This document shows, piece after piece, positions 54,004-63,690 of a DNA stretch of 64,000 bases (the first letter of the stretch is position 1; each line of letters begins with the position of its first letter). Under the pieces are notes generated by a model, which saw only the letters and a list, made by a program, of their open reading frames with translations, was not told the DNA's origin and did no database searches. The translations under genes and the position numbers were made by a program. Origin of the DNA: Lithodes maja (lineage: Eukaryota; Arthropoda; Malacostraca; Decapoda; Lithodidae); the NCBI GenBank assembly GCA_037953745.1, contig JBAKBP010000686.1:1-64000 (forward strand), read 5' to 3'.

Positions 54004-54066
54004 AACCTCCATTGTGGTACAGTAGAGAAAGCTACTGCCTGCATAGGTTCGAATCCTAGCCGAAGT
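54004..54066 (+). mobile_element. tRNA-like unit 1 of a dimeric SINE-like repeat
   Basis: ATTGTGGTACAGTAGAG (box A-like), CTGCCTGCATAGGTTCGAAT and CCTAGCC with a perfect box B GGTTCGAATCC. The Gly-type CTGCCTGC anticodon region is recognisable but the anticodon arm is degenerate. Confidence 0.55.
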
Positions 54067-54195
54067 TATTATATTTGCCATCATATAAACAACTTGTCAT
54101 GCTTAGGAGTGTTGGATATTTACTTAAAGACTGCCAGTCGTCCATACGAGTTGCGGTTGGGGAAAAACAGAGGTAGAAGTACCGAAATTCTCCTT

Positions 54196-54256
54196 TTAAC
54201 CTTCGTAGTGGTATAGTGGACAGAGTTCCTGCCTGCATAGGTTTGAGTCCTAGCCC
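54196..54256 (+). mobile_element. tRNA-like unit 2 of the dimeric SINE-like repeat
   Basis: GTAGTGGTATAGTGGACAG and GCCTGCATAGGTTTGAGTCC. Both units are preceded by related leaders (GACTGCCAGTC..ACGAGTTG.GGTTGGG), so a ~190-bp monomer is tandemly duplicated. Confidence 0.55.
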
Positions 54257-54465
54257 CTTCTGTACCAGCGGCGTATTTTTCTATTGTCTTCTAGCTATAA
54301 ATTTGACGATTTTGTTCAGATTAGGAGGGATATATGGTAACTAATAGGATAAATTGAGATAGTCTGTAGCCTTTTTATGGGTAGACGTCATTCCTAAGCT
54401 GGGTACAATCTTCTAATAATTGTCAAATTATAATGAAAAGAATGTTACCGGTACCGGTACTGAAA
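54257..54465 (-). mobile_element. M1 MITE at the inner edge of the left arm
   Basis: CCCCTTCTGTACCAGCGGCG, TTCTAGCTATAAATTTGACG to CAAATTATAATGAAAAGAAT and a GTACCGGTACTG end. Reverse orientation, termini decayed. The first ~80 bp are part of the inverted duplication, the rest are not. Confidence 0.7.
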
Positions 54466-54536
54466 ATGTAAATACCCTACTTGATCACACACTCATGTTT
54501 TTCTTTATCTAAATAATTTATGCCGACCCTAAGGGA

Positions 54537-54712
54537 TCATCTATCTATCTATCTATCTGTATTATCGTGCACATACTTGTTTTTATTTTTTATTTTTTTC
54601 AGCTGGGGGTGGCCGACTCGAAGCAGAGCCCGAATAGGGACAACACAACAACAAATATACACACACAAAAACACAAATTCATACACATCTAGGTCGCCCA
54701 TATATGTGAAAA
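54537..54712 (-). mobile_element. 3' end of the 57-59 kb LINE family, inverse copy
   Basis: On the minus strand it shows GGGCGACCTAGATGTGTATG, CTTCGAGTCGGCCACCCCC and ends in (ATAG)n, matching 59210-59365. Severely 5'-truncated. Confidence 0.65.
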
Positions 54713-55020
54713 AACCTAGATGACATGTTTACTCAGAATGACAATAGTTCGATTCATTAAACAAAAATAATAATAATCATAATAATAATGAATTAATAAT
54801 AATATAATAAATAAAACAAAGAATGAATATTTCTCATCAACGTGACTAACACCCTCCCTTCTCACAATACATTTACAACCTTCATATTATGTCCCGTTCT
54901 TCTACCCTTGTAATTAATTTTCTCTCCCTCCCACTTCACATTGTTCATCACTCTCCCTCCTACATCACCCTCCATTTTTCAGTATGAATAATTCCTCTCA
55001 TATTACATCTCTCTCTCTCT

Positions 55021-55440
55021 CCATTTGAAGAAAGACTTAAACGATTGAACCTGTTCTCATTAAAAAAAGAGGAAGTTGAGAGGTCAACTTATTGAGTGCT
55101 TTAAGATACTGAAAGGCTTTGACAAAGTCAATAGAAATGCGCTATTCACATTAAACAATAATACTCAAACTCGCGGAAATGGAATAAAATTAAAAACCAA
55201 AAAGGCAAACCTAGACGTCACAAAGAGTTTTTTCACCGACAGTGTGGTGACAGAGTGGAACAAACTATCAACGAGAGTGGTGGAGAGCGACACAATAAAC
55301 GCTTTCAAGGGAAGGCTTGACCTCTATCTAGAGGGGAAGGGGGTGATATGAAAACAAGCAAAAATGTGTAAGGCCGACTGCCTAGTAGGGACCTTGAGGT
55401 CTGCGTGGTCTGTGTATCTATGTAGCTCTATGTAGCTCTC
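55021..55440 (+). pseudogene. 5'-truncated CR1/L2-type LINE: post-RT domain with a frameshift
   Basis: PFEERLKRLNLFSL (55021-55065) is followed, after a frameshift at an A-run (about 55062-55070), by LRGQLIECFKILKGFDKV, SFFTDSVVTEWNKLS and FKGRLDLYLEG to a stop at 55351. Same domain as at 40558-40979 but a different family. The 3' UTR holds TGCCTAGTAGGGACCTTGAG and (TAGCTCTATG)2. Confidence 0.7.
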
Positions 55441-55568
55441 TCTCACTCACAATATACAAGAATGCCTCGCCGCCTATGTACTTACCCACAAGCTTACGTC
55501 CTCTTGCATCCTGATTTCATGAGCGTATTTAGTGCTCTTTCGCGGCTGGCTCTCCTCTCGATATTGTC

Positions 55569-55949
55569 TTAAGGGGCCCCACCTCGCTTTTTTTCTCTTT
55601 CTCTCCCTCTCTCTTTGGCTTGTATCCATTCGGCCCCATTCAGCCTACTGCTTTAAGCCATGTATCCCCATCCAGGTGTCGATTTTGTTCCTGGTGAGCG
55701 ATAGCGAGCCAGCATTGGTATGGAGAAATCCGGCTTCGCCGGAGAATTTTTTCTATCGAAAAATTTACAAATTTAGCTTGCTGTCAAAACAAAAATATAT
55801 ATATGCTGGCTCGCTACCGCTCCCCAGGAAAATATTGACACCTGGATGTGGGTAAACGTCTTAAAACAGTAAGGCTGAATGGGGCCGAATGGATACAAAC
55901 CAAAGAGAGAAGGAGAAAAAGAGAACACAAGCGAGGTGGGCTCCCTTAA
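55569..55949. mobile_element. M3 MITE, full copy
   Basis: TTAA at 55569-55572 and 55946-55949. Ends GGGGCCCCACCTCGC and GCGAGGTGGGCTCCC. CCGGCTTCGCCGG hairpin intact. Confidence 0.85.
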
Positions 55950-56313
55950 GGCTACAGTGGTGGTGCTATATTGGAAGGTGGTGTAATAAACATTTCCAAG
56001 ATGAATAAATATAGTGTTATTGCACTTACATAACATTATACGAGGGAGCTTATTGATGTGTAAGAGTGTTTATTATCTGTGTATTGTTCATGGACAATCT
56101 CCTGCACTTCCGCCTTTATCTGTTTTTTATTCTATTATTAGTATTATTATTATTATTATTATTATTATTTGACTGCACAAGAACAACACAAATAGCCACC
56201 TTAGAATTAACAATATCAAACAGCAATATCAAACCCAGAACTGCTAGATGTCACCAAAGCTGATGATCCTCTATGAGACAGCATTGCAGGGAACTGTACT
56301 ATACCTAACAAAT
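55950..56313. other. Unassigned spacer with short (TTA)n
   Basis: (TTA)n at about 56138-56169. No gene recognised. Confidence 0.4.
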
Positions 56314-56505
56314 GGTGACCGGACAATTCAACCAGTAGACCATTTCAACCAGTAGCTCTCAACCAGTACCAAATCAACCAATACGGTTAGGTTAGGTTAA
56401 GTTAGTACTATATTTTGGCACTAGTTTGGTTGGTCTTGGTTGATTTGGCACTGGTTGAGAGCTACTGGTTTAAATGGACTACTGGTTGAGATGTCCGGGA
56501 ACCCT
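56314..56505. mobile_element. Foldback element with CAACCAGTA repeats
   Basis: Arms of about 65 bp: TCCGGACAATTCAACCAGTA to CCAAATCAACCAA, inverse at 56432-56503 ending GGTTGAGATGTCCGG. Each arm has three CAACCAGTA motifs. The loop contains GGTTAGGTTAGGTTAAG. Confidence 0.75.
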
Positions 56506-56721
56506 AACAAAATTAATGTCTGGCATTATTACTGAAAGTTTTGATCAATTATCCGGAAATAAATTGAACTTCATGTAAATGTTTCTGTTGTTGGGTTTAT
56601 GTGAATTACCAGGTAACTTCTTGATATTTGTTGAATTTTAATTGTCCACTGACATCAAATTGGATACCTTACTATAATTTGTAAATCGGGTAGTACCGGT
56701 AAACTAATATAAGTACATTAG

Positions 56722-56944
56722 GTACAGTTGTCCACATAAGTTCTGTTCCTCTTCGTGATCTTATACATGGAAATATACGGCGCATGATTGAATTGCTAGT
56801 GTAGTTTCTTATGCAGTGTTTAACTTATCTGACTAATTAACTAATAATTGAAGAACAAAAAACACACTCGCAATTCATTCATACTATATTTATGTTCATA
56901 CATAAGATCACGACGAGGAACAAAGCTTACTTGGGCAACTGTAC
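56722..56944. mobile_element. Foldback element, ~48-bp arms
   Basis: GTACAGTTGTCCACATAAG.. and ..ACTTGGGCAACTGTAC are inverted ends. CTGTTCCTCTTCGTGATCTT pairs with AAGATCACGACGAGGAACAA. About 125 bp of AT-rich interior, no ORF. Confidence 0.7.
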
Positions 56945-57135
56945 ATAAAAGATAGTCACCCGCAACTGTTACTGAGCTACGAGAGAATAATATTTCCTTG
57001 AAATAAATCTATGAGACGATAAAGTAAGCTGTTAGTGATCTTGCTTCGGGGGAGATTGAGCAGAAAGCAATCAATTTGATTTGAAACATTATGTGATTGT
57101 GGTCACAACCAGTCAGAAATTTTCCAATTTCTGAG

Positions 57136-58968
57136 ATTAAAATTTCTGCGAAAAAAGATGCAAACGAAAGGTGGGGCCAAAGGCTGAGTGAGAATTTTGA
57201 AGAACGAAAGAAGATGTTCTGGAAGGAGGTAAATAAAATAAGGAAAGGAGGACAAAAGAGGGAAGAGTCAGTAAAAGATGAAAATGGAGAATTACTTGTG
57301 GAACCAGTTGAAGTGAGGAAAAGATATGCCGAGTATTTTGAATCTTTGTTAAATACAAGAGATGGAAGAGAAGCAGTGATTGAAGCAGAGGTGGATGGAG
57401 ATAGGTTACCCAGGCCACCCAGGTGGCAGGGATTGAATGAAAGGATTGAGGAAAATGAGGTGAAAGAAGCAGTGAAACAAATGAGAGCGGGAAAAGCAGA
57501 AGGTTTGGATGGTATTGCTGTGGAGTGTATAAAGAAGGGTGGAGATGTGATAATAGATTGGTTGGTGAGACTTTTCAATGTGTGCTTTGTTGTGTCAATG
57601 GTACCAATAGACTGGAAGAGTGCATGTATTGTGCCGTTGTACAAGGGGAAGGGAGATCGGCAGGAGTGTTCAAGTTATAGAGGTATTAGTTTATTGTCAG
57701 TGGTTGGAAAGCTGTATGGCAGGGTGTTGATAGAGAGGATAATAAAGTGTACGGAAGTTGCAATAGGAGAAGAACAGTGCGGTTTTAGGAGGGGAAGAGG
57801 GTGCGTGGATCAGATGTTTGCAGTGAGACAGTTATGCGAGAAGTATTTAGAGAAGCATAAGGAGATATTTTTGGCTTTTATGGACTTGGAAAAAGCGTAT
57901 GATCGTGTGGACCGTGAAGCAATGTGGAAGGTGTTAAGGATTTATGAAATAGGAGGAAATTTGTTGGAAGCAGTTAAGAGTTGTTATGAAGGGAGCAGAG
58001 CATGTGTGAGAGTAGGAAATGGTGAGTTGAGTGAATGGTTTGAGGTAAAGGTAGGTTTGCGACAGGGTTGTGTAATGTCACCATGGCTGTTTAATATGTT
58101 TATGGATGGTGTGGTGAGGGAGGTGAAAAGGAAAACTATGGGAAGAGGATTGGGTTTAGTAGGAAAGAATGGTAGAGATTGGGAGTTGAATCAGTTGCTG
58201 TTCGCTGATGACACAGCATTGGTGGCAGATTCTAATGAGAAACTGCAGCGGGTAGTCAAAGAGTTTGGTGTGGTTTGTGGAAGGAGGAAACTGAAGGTGA
58301 ACGTCAATAAAAGTAAAGTAATGGTGTGTAATAGGGGAGAGCATAGGGTGAATCTAGATGTGAGGCTGGATGGGGAAATATTGGAACAAGTAGAGTGTTT
58401 TAAATATCTAGGAGGAACGATAAGCAGGAGTGGAGGTATGGAAGTGGAGGTAAAACAGAGAGTGTGTGAAGGAAGGAAGGTTTTCGGAGCAATGGGAAGT
58501 ATGTGGAAGACGAGAAATCTCGGAGTGAAAGTAAAAAGTGCACTGTATCAAGGAATTGTTGTGCCAACAGTGATGTATGGGGCTGAGACATGGGCTCTGA
58601 AGAAAAAGGAGAAAAGAGGGCTGGATGTGATGGAGATGAGCTGCTTGAGGAGTATGTGTGGAGTTACTCGTAGAGACAGATTGAGGAATGAAGAGATACG
58701 TAGGAGAGTCGGGCAGCAGGAACATTTGTCAGCCAGAGTGGACAGAAGGGTGCTGAGCTGGTATGGTCATGTTGAACGAATGGGAGATGAAAGGCTTACA
58801 AAGAGAATATGTGAGTCAGGTACAAGGGGAGATAGAAGGGCAGGAAGACCCCCATTGAGATGGAGAGACTGTGTAAAAAAGGCTTTGGATGATAGAGGAA
58901 TGACTATAGATCAGGCAGGGGAAGTGGTGGTGGACAGGAGTGAATGGAGAATGCTTGTGAATAGTTGA
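57136..58968 (+). CDS. Non-LTR retrotransposon reverse transcriptase (5'-truncated LINE)
   Basis: One uninterrupted frame of about 610 codons with a stop at 58968. The frame opens upstream at a TTG (57097) without a start codon; the first in-frame ATG is at about 57214, so the N-terminus is missing and no apurinic-type endonuclease precedes it. RT motifs in order: SSYRGISLLSVVGKLYGRVL, EEQCGFRRGRGCVDQ, FLAFMDLEKAYDRVDR (motif A), GLRQGCVMSPWLFNMF (motif B), LLFADDTALVADS (motif C, catalytic FADD), KLKVNVNKSKVM (motif D), YLGGTISRSGG. The C-terminal part (SMCGVTRRDRLRNEEIRRR; WYGHVERM; RRAGRPPLRWRDCVKKAL) is typical of RTE-like lineages; the clade is tentative. All RT catalytic residues are intact, so truncation may be recent. 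Confidence 0.75.
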   Translation: MKISAKKDANERWGQRLSENFEERKKMFWKEVNKIRKGGQKREESVKDENGELLVEPVEVRKRYAEYFESLLNTRDGREAVIEAEVDGDRLPRPPRWQGLNERIEENEVKEAVKQMRAGKAEGLDGIAVECIKKGGDVIIDWLVRLFNVCFVVSMVPIDWKSACIVPLYKGKGDRQECSSYRGISLLSVVGKLYGRVLIERIIKCTEVAIGEEQCGFRRGRGCVDQMFAVRQLCEKYLEKHKEIFLAFMDLEKAYDRVDREAMWKVLRIYEIGGNLLEAVKSCYEGSRACVRVGNGELSEWFEVKVGLRQGCVMSPWLFNMFMDGVVREVKRKTMGRGLGLVGKNGRDWELNQLLFADDTALVADSNEKLQRVVKEFGVVCGRRKLKVNVNKSKVMVCNRGEHRVNLDVRLDGEILEQVECFKYLGGTISRSGGMEVEVKQRVCEGRKVFGAMGSMWKTRNLGVKVKSALYQGIVVPTVMYGAETWALKKKEKRGLDVMEMSCLRSMCGVTRRDRLRNEEIRRRVGQQEHLSARVDRRVLSWYGHVERMGDERLTKRICESGTRGDRRAGRPPLRWRDCVKKALDDRGMTIDQAGEVVVDRSEWRMLVNS

Positions 58969-59365
58969 GTGAACACGTGGTCATTTGGAGTAAGGGGTCG
59001 GGCGCAAGTTCGACTAGATAATAGTCCATCAGGCGCCTGGCCCGGGGGGACGATTAATATGAAGGGTGTGCCTGGAAGTGTGGTGGGAGGGCTTGTGGCT
59101 TTGGCTCCGCTGCATGTCTGCCTGCCGAGATCGGAACCTCTCCGGGTGGTCAGGGGCCGGGGGAGTGCTGGAGCGACCTTGGTAACCCTGGTCTCTGGGT
59201 CTTCTCCTGGGTGACCTGGATGTGTGTGAGTTTGTGTTTTTTATCTGTGTTTATTTTTTGTTTTATGTTGTTTTTGTGTTTTCCCTGTTCTTGCTCTGTC
59301 TTGAGTCGGCTACCCCCAAAATGGGGATTGGGCCTGAGCATATAGATAGATAGATAGATAGAGAT
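58969..59365 (+). other. LINE 3' UTR ending in (ATAG)n
   Basis: GC-rich UTR with CCATCAGGCGCCTGGCCC and GAGTCGGCTACCCCCAAAAT, ending GGGCCTGAGCATATAGATAG and further ATAG units. The same end occurs at 54537-54712 and near 35215-35250, defining a family. Confidence 0.7.
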
Positions 59366-59811
59366 TAAATTTTGATGGTAGTGTTATTATTATTATTTAA
59401 TCAACACTATTTTCTCCCCTACTTGATTACTAGGAAACTATCGTTAATTAATTTGATCATACTTTATAATGCAATGCCTAGTCCCTAAATATTATCCCAC
59501 TGGTTGTGAAGTAGGTTGAATTCGCCAAATATACGACTTACTTTTGTTACTAGTCCGTATATGAGGCACTGTCTCAGGCCAGGTCTTCGCTCACTATGTA
59601 ACGACGACATGTATAAATGTATCTTGATTGTTTACATTAACACACCAAAGTACCGAAGTATTTGAACATCATGTAACCTGCTCCGAGTACTTATCTGCCC
59701 TAACAAAAAGCGTCTCACTCTCAAAATGTTCAGTCGGTCATCCGCTCCGCCCTTCTCGTATTGCTTAAATTACATCTCCCTTCAATTTGTCTTCGCTCTC
59801 TTCCTCCCTTT
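59366..59811. other. Unassigned spacer
   Basis: No repeat or gene recognised apart from a short (TTA)n run at about 59385. Confidence 0.4.
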
Positions 59812-60720
59812 CCCTCCTAATCTGCACAAAATCGTCAAATTTATAGCTAGAAGACAATAGAAAAATACGCCGCTGGTACAGAAGGGGTTAGGACTCAAAC
59901 CTATGCAGGCAGGAACTCTGTCCACTATACCACTACGAAGGTTAAAAGGAGAATTTCGGTACTTCTACCTCTGTTTTTCCCCAACCGCAACTCGTACGGA
60001 CGACTGGCAATCTTTAAATAAATATCCAACACTCCTAAGCATGACAAGTTGTTTATATGATGGCAAATATAATAACTTTGGCTAGGATTCGAACCTTTGC
60101 AGGCAGTAGCTTTCTCTACTATACCACAATGGAGGTTAAATGGAGACTGTCGGAACTTCTACATTTGTTCCTGCCCAACCTCAACTCGTGTGGAGGACTG
60201 TCAGTCCCCCACACATATACGGTATAATTATGATCAAACTTGCAGTTTTGTACTTAGCCAATTTTTAATTAAATAAATTGTGTTTCATGGTTATTTCATC
60301 AGAAGTAATAAATGCCACTGATCGAAACCCACACCATCCCACCTGACCAATAATACACCAATATTATACCACAGCACAAGTGATAACTAACATAATATAA
60401 ACGACAATCAGATAAACATTTAAGTGAAGTGAACAGTTTATACAAATCAAAAGAAGACACAGATGTCTTCGGATTGCCAACATTTACATAATGGCCCTCC
60501 TACAACCCCACTCCCCCCTCCCCTCCTACAGAACTTTATCGCAATATCTACTATTTACAATTATGGTTAGGACAACTGCTAGAAAACAAATGGCAGGATA
60601 AGGGGAGGAAAATACAATAAAGATCCAACAGCAGAAATCTACAAAGAGAAAATGTGGAGAATAAAGGTATAACTGCAGGAGAGGAGGACATATAGGGAAA
60701 CATGCGGGGCTTGGAGATAA
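59812..60720 (-). repeat. Right arm of the ~1-kb inverted duplication
   Basis: Inverse of 53265-54335. Contains the M1 fragment 59816-59890 (TCTGCACAAAATCGTC..CGCCGCTGGTACAG), both tRNA-like units in inverse order (about 59890-59950 and 60080-60145) and GACATATAGGGAAACATGCG near the outer edge. Lacks the ~160-bp segment of the left arm. By eye the arms are mostly identical. Confidence 0.85.
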
Positions 60721-60810
60721 CAACACTCGGTATTATCGCGTATCAGCAACAAGACTTCACTTAACAATCTTTTACTATGTACTATATAATAATTTTCTCT
60801 CTCTCTATCT

Positions 60811-60811
<1 letters not shown>

Positions 60812-60888
<77 letters not shown>
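60812..60888. repeat. (CA)n microsatellite
   Basis: About 38 AC units just outside the right arm, preceded by a short (CT)n. Confidence 0.95.
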
Positions 60889-60891
<3 letters not shown>

Positions 60892-60969
60892 CCACAAAAA
60901 AATTCCCCACAAAACAAGTGACAAAAACTTCCCCGGTATAGAGTGAAGGGAGGGATGTCAACACAAACA

Positions 60970-61037
60970 TTGGAAACAATGTAGTGGAAGAGACGAGAGC
61001 ATGGAACGAACTCGAAAAAATATCTATACCGAATATG
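60970..61037 (+). repeat. Flanking ~65-bp duplication, left copy
   Basis: ACAATGTAGTGGAAGAGACG plus AGAGCATGGAACGAAC recurs at about 61454-61520 on the other side of the M3 element. Both copies continue to GCCGAATATG or CCGAATATG. Confidence 0.7.
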
Positions 61038-61417
61038 TTAAAGGGAGCCCACCTCGCTCTCTTTCTCTTTCTCTCCTTTTCTCTCTTTCCCTGGCTTGTA
61101 TCCATTCGGCCCCATTCAGCCTACTGTTTTAAGACGTTTACCCCCATCCAGGTGTCATTTTTTTCCTGGTGAGCGGCAGCGAGCCAGCATATATATTTGT
61201 TTTTTACAGCAAGCTAAATTTGTACATTTTTCGATAGAAAAATGTCACCGGCGAAGCCGGATTTCTCCATACAATGCTGGCTCGCTATCGCTTGCCAGGA
61301 AGAAATCGACACCTGGATGGGGATAAACGTCTTGGCTGAATGGGACCAAATGGATACAAGCCAGGAAAAGAGCGAAAAGGAGAGAAAGATAAAAAAAAAG
61401 CCGGTGACTCCCCTTAA
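61038..61417. mobile_element. M3 MITE, full copy
   Basis: TTAA at 61038-61041 and 61414-61417. The CCGGCGAAGCCGG hairpin is in the right arm, so orientation is reversed relative to 55569-55949. Confidence 0.85.
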
Positions 61418-61453
61418 AGGCGCACCAAATATATATGCAGTATGGAACAAGAA

Positions 61454-61520
61454 ACAATGTAGTGGAAGAGACGAGAGCATGGAACGAACACGAAACAAAA
61501 ACTATGCCGAATATGATGAA
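61454..61520 (+). repeat. Flanking ~65-bp duplication, right copy
   Basis: Partner of 60970-61037, with a few substitutions. Far longer than a TTAA target duplication, so it reflects a separate tandem duplication. Confidence 0.7.
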
Positions 61521-61692
61521 GCCACAAACAAATATATGAAGTATGAAACAAGAAATAATGCAAGCTCAGTACCAAGACCACATTATTATACAATCCAAGC
61601 TTATAACAAGGTGATCATTATACTTCCTAATCTTTAGATGTATCACTTGCAACAGGCTTACTTTACAAGGCGAGTGCTGCCATGGTTTGAGG

Positions 61693-62167
61693 TGTGTGTG
61701 TGTGTGTGTGTACTTACTCTAGCACTTACTCTAGTTGTATTGCGGGAGTGAGCATGCTCGTTATTTCCCGCCTCCTATATGTGTAGGTGTTTTATTATGT
61801 ATCGTTGGAATGGCTGTGGATGTGTGTGTAGTCTGTATTTTTAGCCAATTGGCGACATCGGAAACGAAGGCTTAGGGTGGATCTGTATGATACCATTCTC
61901 ACTATAGACGGTACCGTCTCGCCCGAAGGCTTAGGTAGCCATCAGCTTAGGTGAACCATATGATACCCATCTCGCCTTGTACCATTTTTGCCAACCCCAG
62001 ATGGGACGTCACAACGTCGTCCACTTATTCCAGGTACCTATTTACAGCTAGGTGAACTGAGGCTAACACATGAAAGGAGACAAGCCCAATTTGTCTCCGC
62101 CCGGCCGGGGGATTGAACCCCCGACCCCTCGTGTGTGAGACGAGAGCGCTACCTACTAGGCTACGGG

Positions 62168-62169
<2 letters not shown>
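61693..62169 (-). mobile_element. SINE-V copy 3, full length
   Basis: Inverse of copy 2. tRNA-like head at about 62100-62169 (CCGGGGGATTGAACCCCCG T-arm; GAGACGAGAGCGCTACC). Tail GTAGTCTGTATTTTTAGCC to GCGGGAGTGAGCATGCTCG and a duplicated ACTCTAG. (TG)n lies on both sides (61693-61712 and 62168-62222). Confidence 0.85.
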
Positions 62170-62225
<56 letters not shown>

Positions 62226-62270
62226 GGTGTTTGTGTGTGTGGCTGAGGTGCCGGTGTGTGTGTGTGTGTA
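62170..62270. repeat. (TG)n microsatellites next to the SINE-V head
   Basis: A long (TG)n run to about 62222, then two shorter TG runs to about 62269. Confidence 0.9.
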
Positions 62271-63317
62271 ATTAAGCTATTAGAGCAGAAGCAGGGGTAA
62301 TGTACAAACACTGTTATAATGATTAATTTGATAGAAGATAACAATAGTGTTGACAGTAATTAATTAGAGTGAAGCATCACAAGAGAAGGGCTCCTGCAAT
62401 ATCTCTAAGAAGGAGAACCAAGGCTTCTGTAATACAATCAAAGACAATTTTGTTGATAATATAAAAGTTTGGCTGTTATCCATAGTGAAACTCACTGCAT
62501 TATATTAAACAAATGTGTTTGTAAATCAGTGGTATACTATATTGCGTAACAGCGTAGCAAGCCCAGTTAAAGCTATACGCTATAGCTATGGTGTGAAACA
62601 GTAAATGTCCTGTGTTTAGACTTGAACAAATTCACTAACCAGCCAACGACCTGTTGTGAATTGATGCCACATGATAATACAACATGCAATTTTTCCTTGA
62701 CGGCTTGTTTACCTTACCTTTGTTGTTTGTTTGTTGAAGTAATAGGAAGGGTTACATATATCTCCATGTTAGGCTCTTACGCTACATCTACACTGTTTTA
62801 GGTATTTGGTTATACAGAGCACCATGTATAATAAGTCTTAATAATACTGTTTTGCTTACCCATAATATATTATGTTGATAATCAAAATAGTAATGATGCA
62901 TCTATGATGATAATACTGTTAGTAGTGATGACATACCTGAAAAGTAACACGAGTAGGGAGAGTTTGAAGGTACAGAAGGGGAAGACATATAATAAATACT
63001 ATGCTAGGTCAATGGAGAATGAAGAAGACTAATTAAGAACAATTCTCCCTTGACCTCCTTTCTTGCCTCCATCCCGTCCTCTCCTCCAAGCAACCTTCTG
63101 CTCTGGATCATCAAAGAGGAACAACAAAACCTATAAGCTAATATTCTTCGTCCCCGATGATGGGTGGGGGGGGGGGGGGGTGCGTATGGAAGCGAAGGGT
63201 CATGTGAGGCGTAGGAGGGAAGGGGGGAATTAGGTTGTCAGGTAAGATGTATATAACGGGAGGGAAGTTGTGGGGAAGGGGGTCTGGTCAGGTGTGAGAG
63301 GGGAGGGTGTCAATGTG
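62271..63317. other. Largest repeat-poor stretch, no gene recognised
   Basis: Mostly non-repetitive. No ORF with a recognisable domain on either strand. A donor-like CAG|GTATGT occurs on the minus strand near 62936, which alone does not support a gene. An 18-G run lies at about 63164-63181. Confidence 0.4.
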
Positions 63318-63690
63318 TTAAAGGGAGGCAGCCCGTTTTTTTTTGGACCCCCTTCTCCCTAAAGCTTAGCCCCACTAGTTTTGAGATTATAAGACGTTCG
63401 GCCCATTAGTTTGGCGATTTTAACACCTTTTGCCCTATTTCGTTGTCAATTTTAAGACCTTTCGTGCCATTTAGGTGTCGATTATTTCCTGGCGAGCGAT
63501 AGCGAGCCTGTAATTTTAAGAGGAACCGGCCTTCGGCCGGGAAATTATTCTACCGAAATATTTACACATTTATCTTGAAGGGGGGTCTTGGGTGTGTTTT
63601 TCTAAGCTTGATGAAGGTCTAGGGAGGAAACTAAAAAAATATATGAATACATTAATTAATTGACCAAACAAACGGTCTGCCTCCCCCTAA
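63318..63690 (+). mobile_element. M2 MITE, best-preserved full copy
   Basis: TTAA at 63318-63321; right end CTGCCTCCCCCTAA at 63690 (one base off TTAA). Complete module order: CCTTCTCCCTAAAGCTTAGC, GGTGTCGATTATTTCCTGGC, GAGCGATAGCGAGCC, CCGGCCTTCGGCCGG, GATGAAGGTCTAGGGAGG, then an unexpanded AT-rich tail AAAAAAATATATGAATACAT. Useful reference for the 32-bp and 23-bp arrays. Confidence 0.9.

Larger units (their letters stand above)
53265..54335 (+). repeat. Left arm of a ~1-kb inverted duplication
   Basis: CTCCAAGCCCAGCAGTGGCC to TTCAGATTAGGAGGG is matched in inverse orientation by 59812-60720, including the block GTAGGAGGGGAGGGGGGAGT. This arm carries an extra ~160 bp (about 53527-53680) absent from the other arm. 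The inner edge lies inside an M1 copy. Confidence 0.85.

Noticed and set aside
56395..56411. Telomeric repeat tract
   Set aside because: Only about 2.5 TTAGG-like units inside a foldback loop; too short to indicate a telomere.
57097..57213. Start codon of the RT at 57097
   Set aside because: The codon is TTG in unrelated upstream DNA; the LINE is 5'-truncated and has no native start here.
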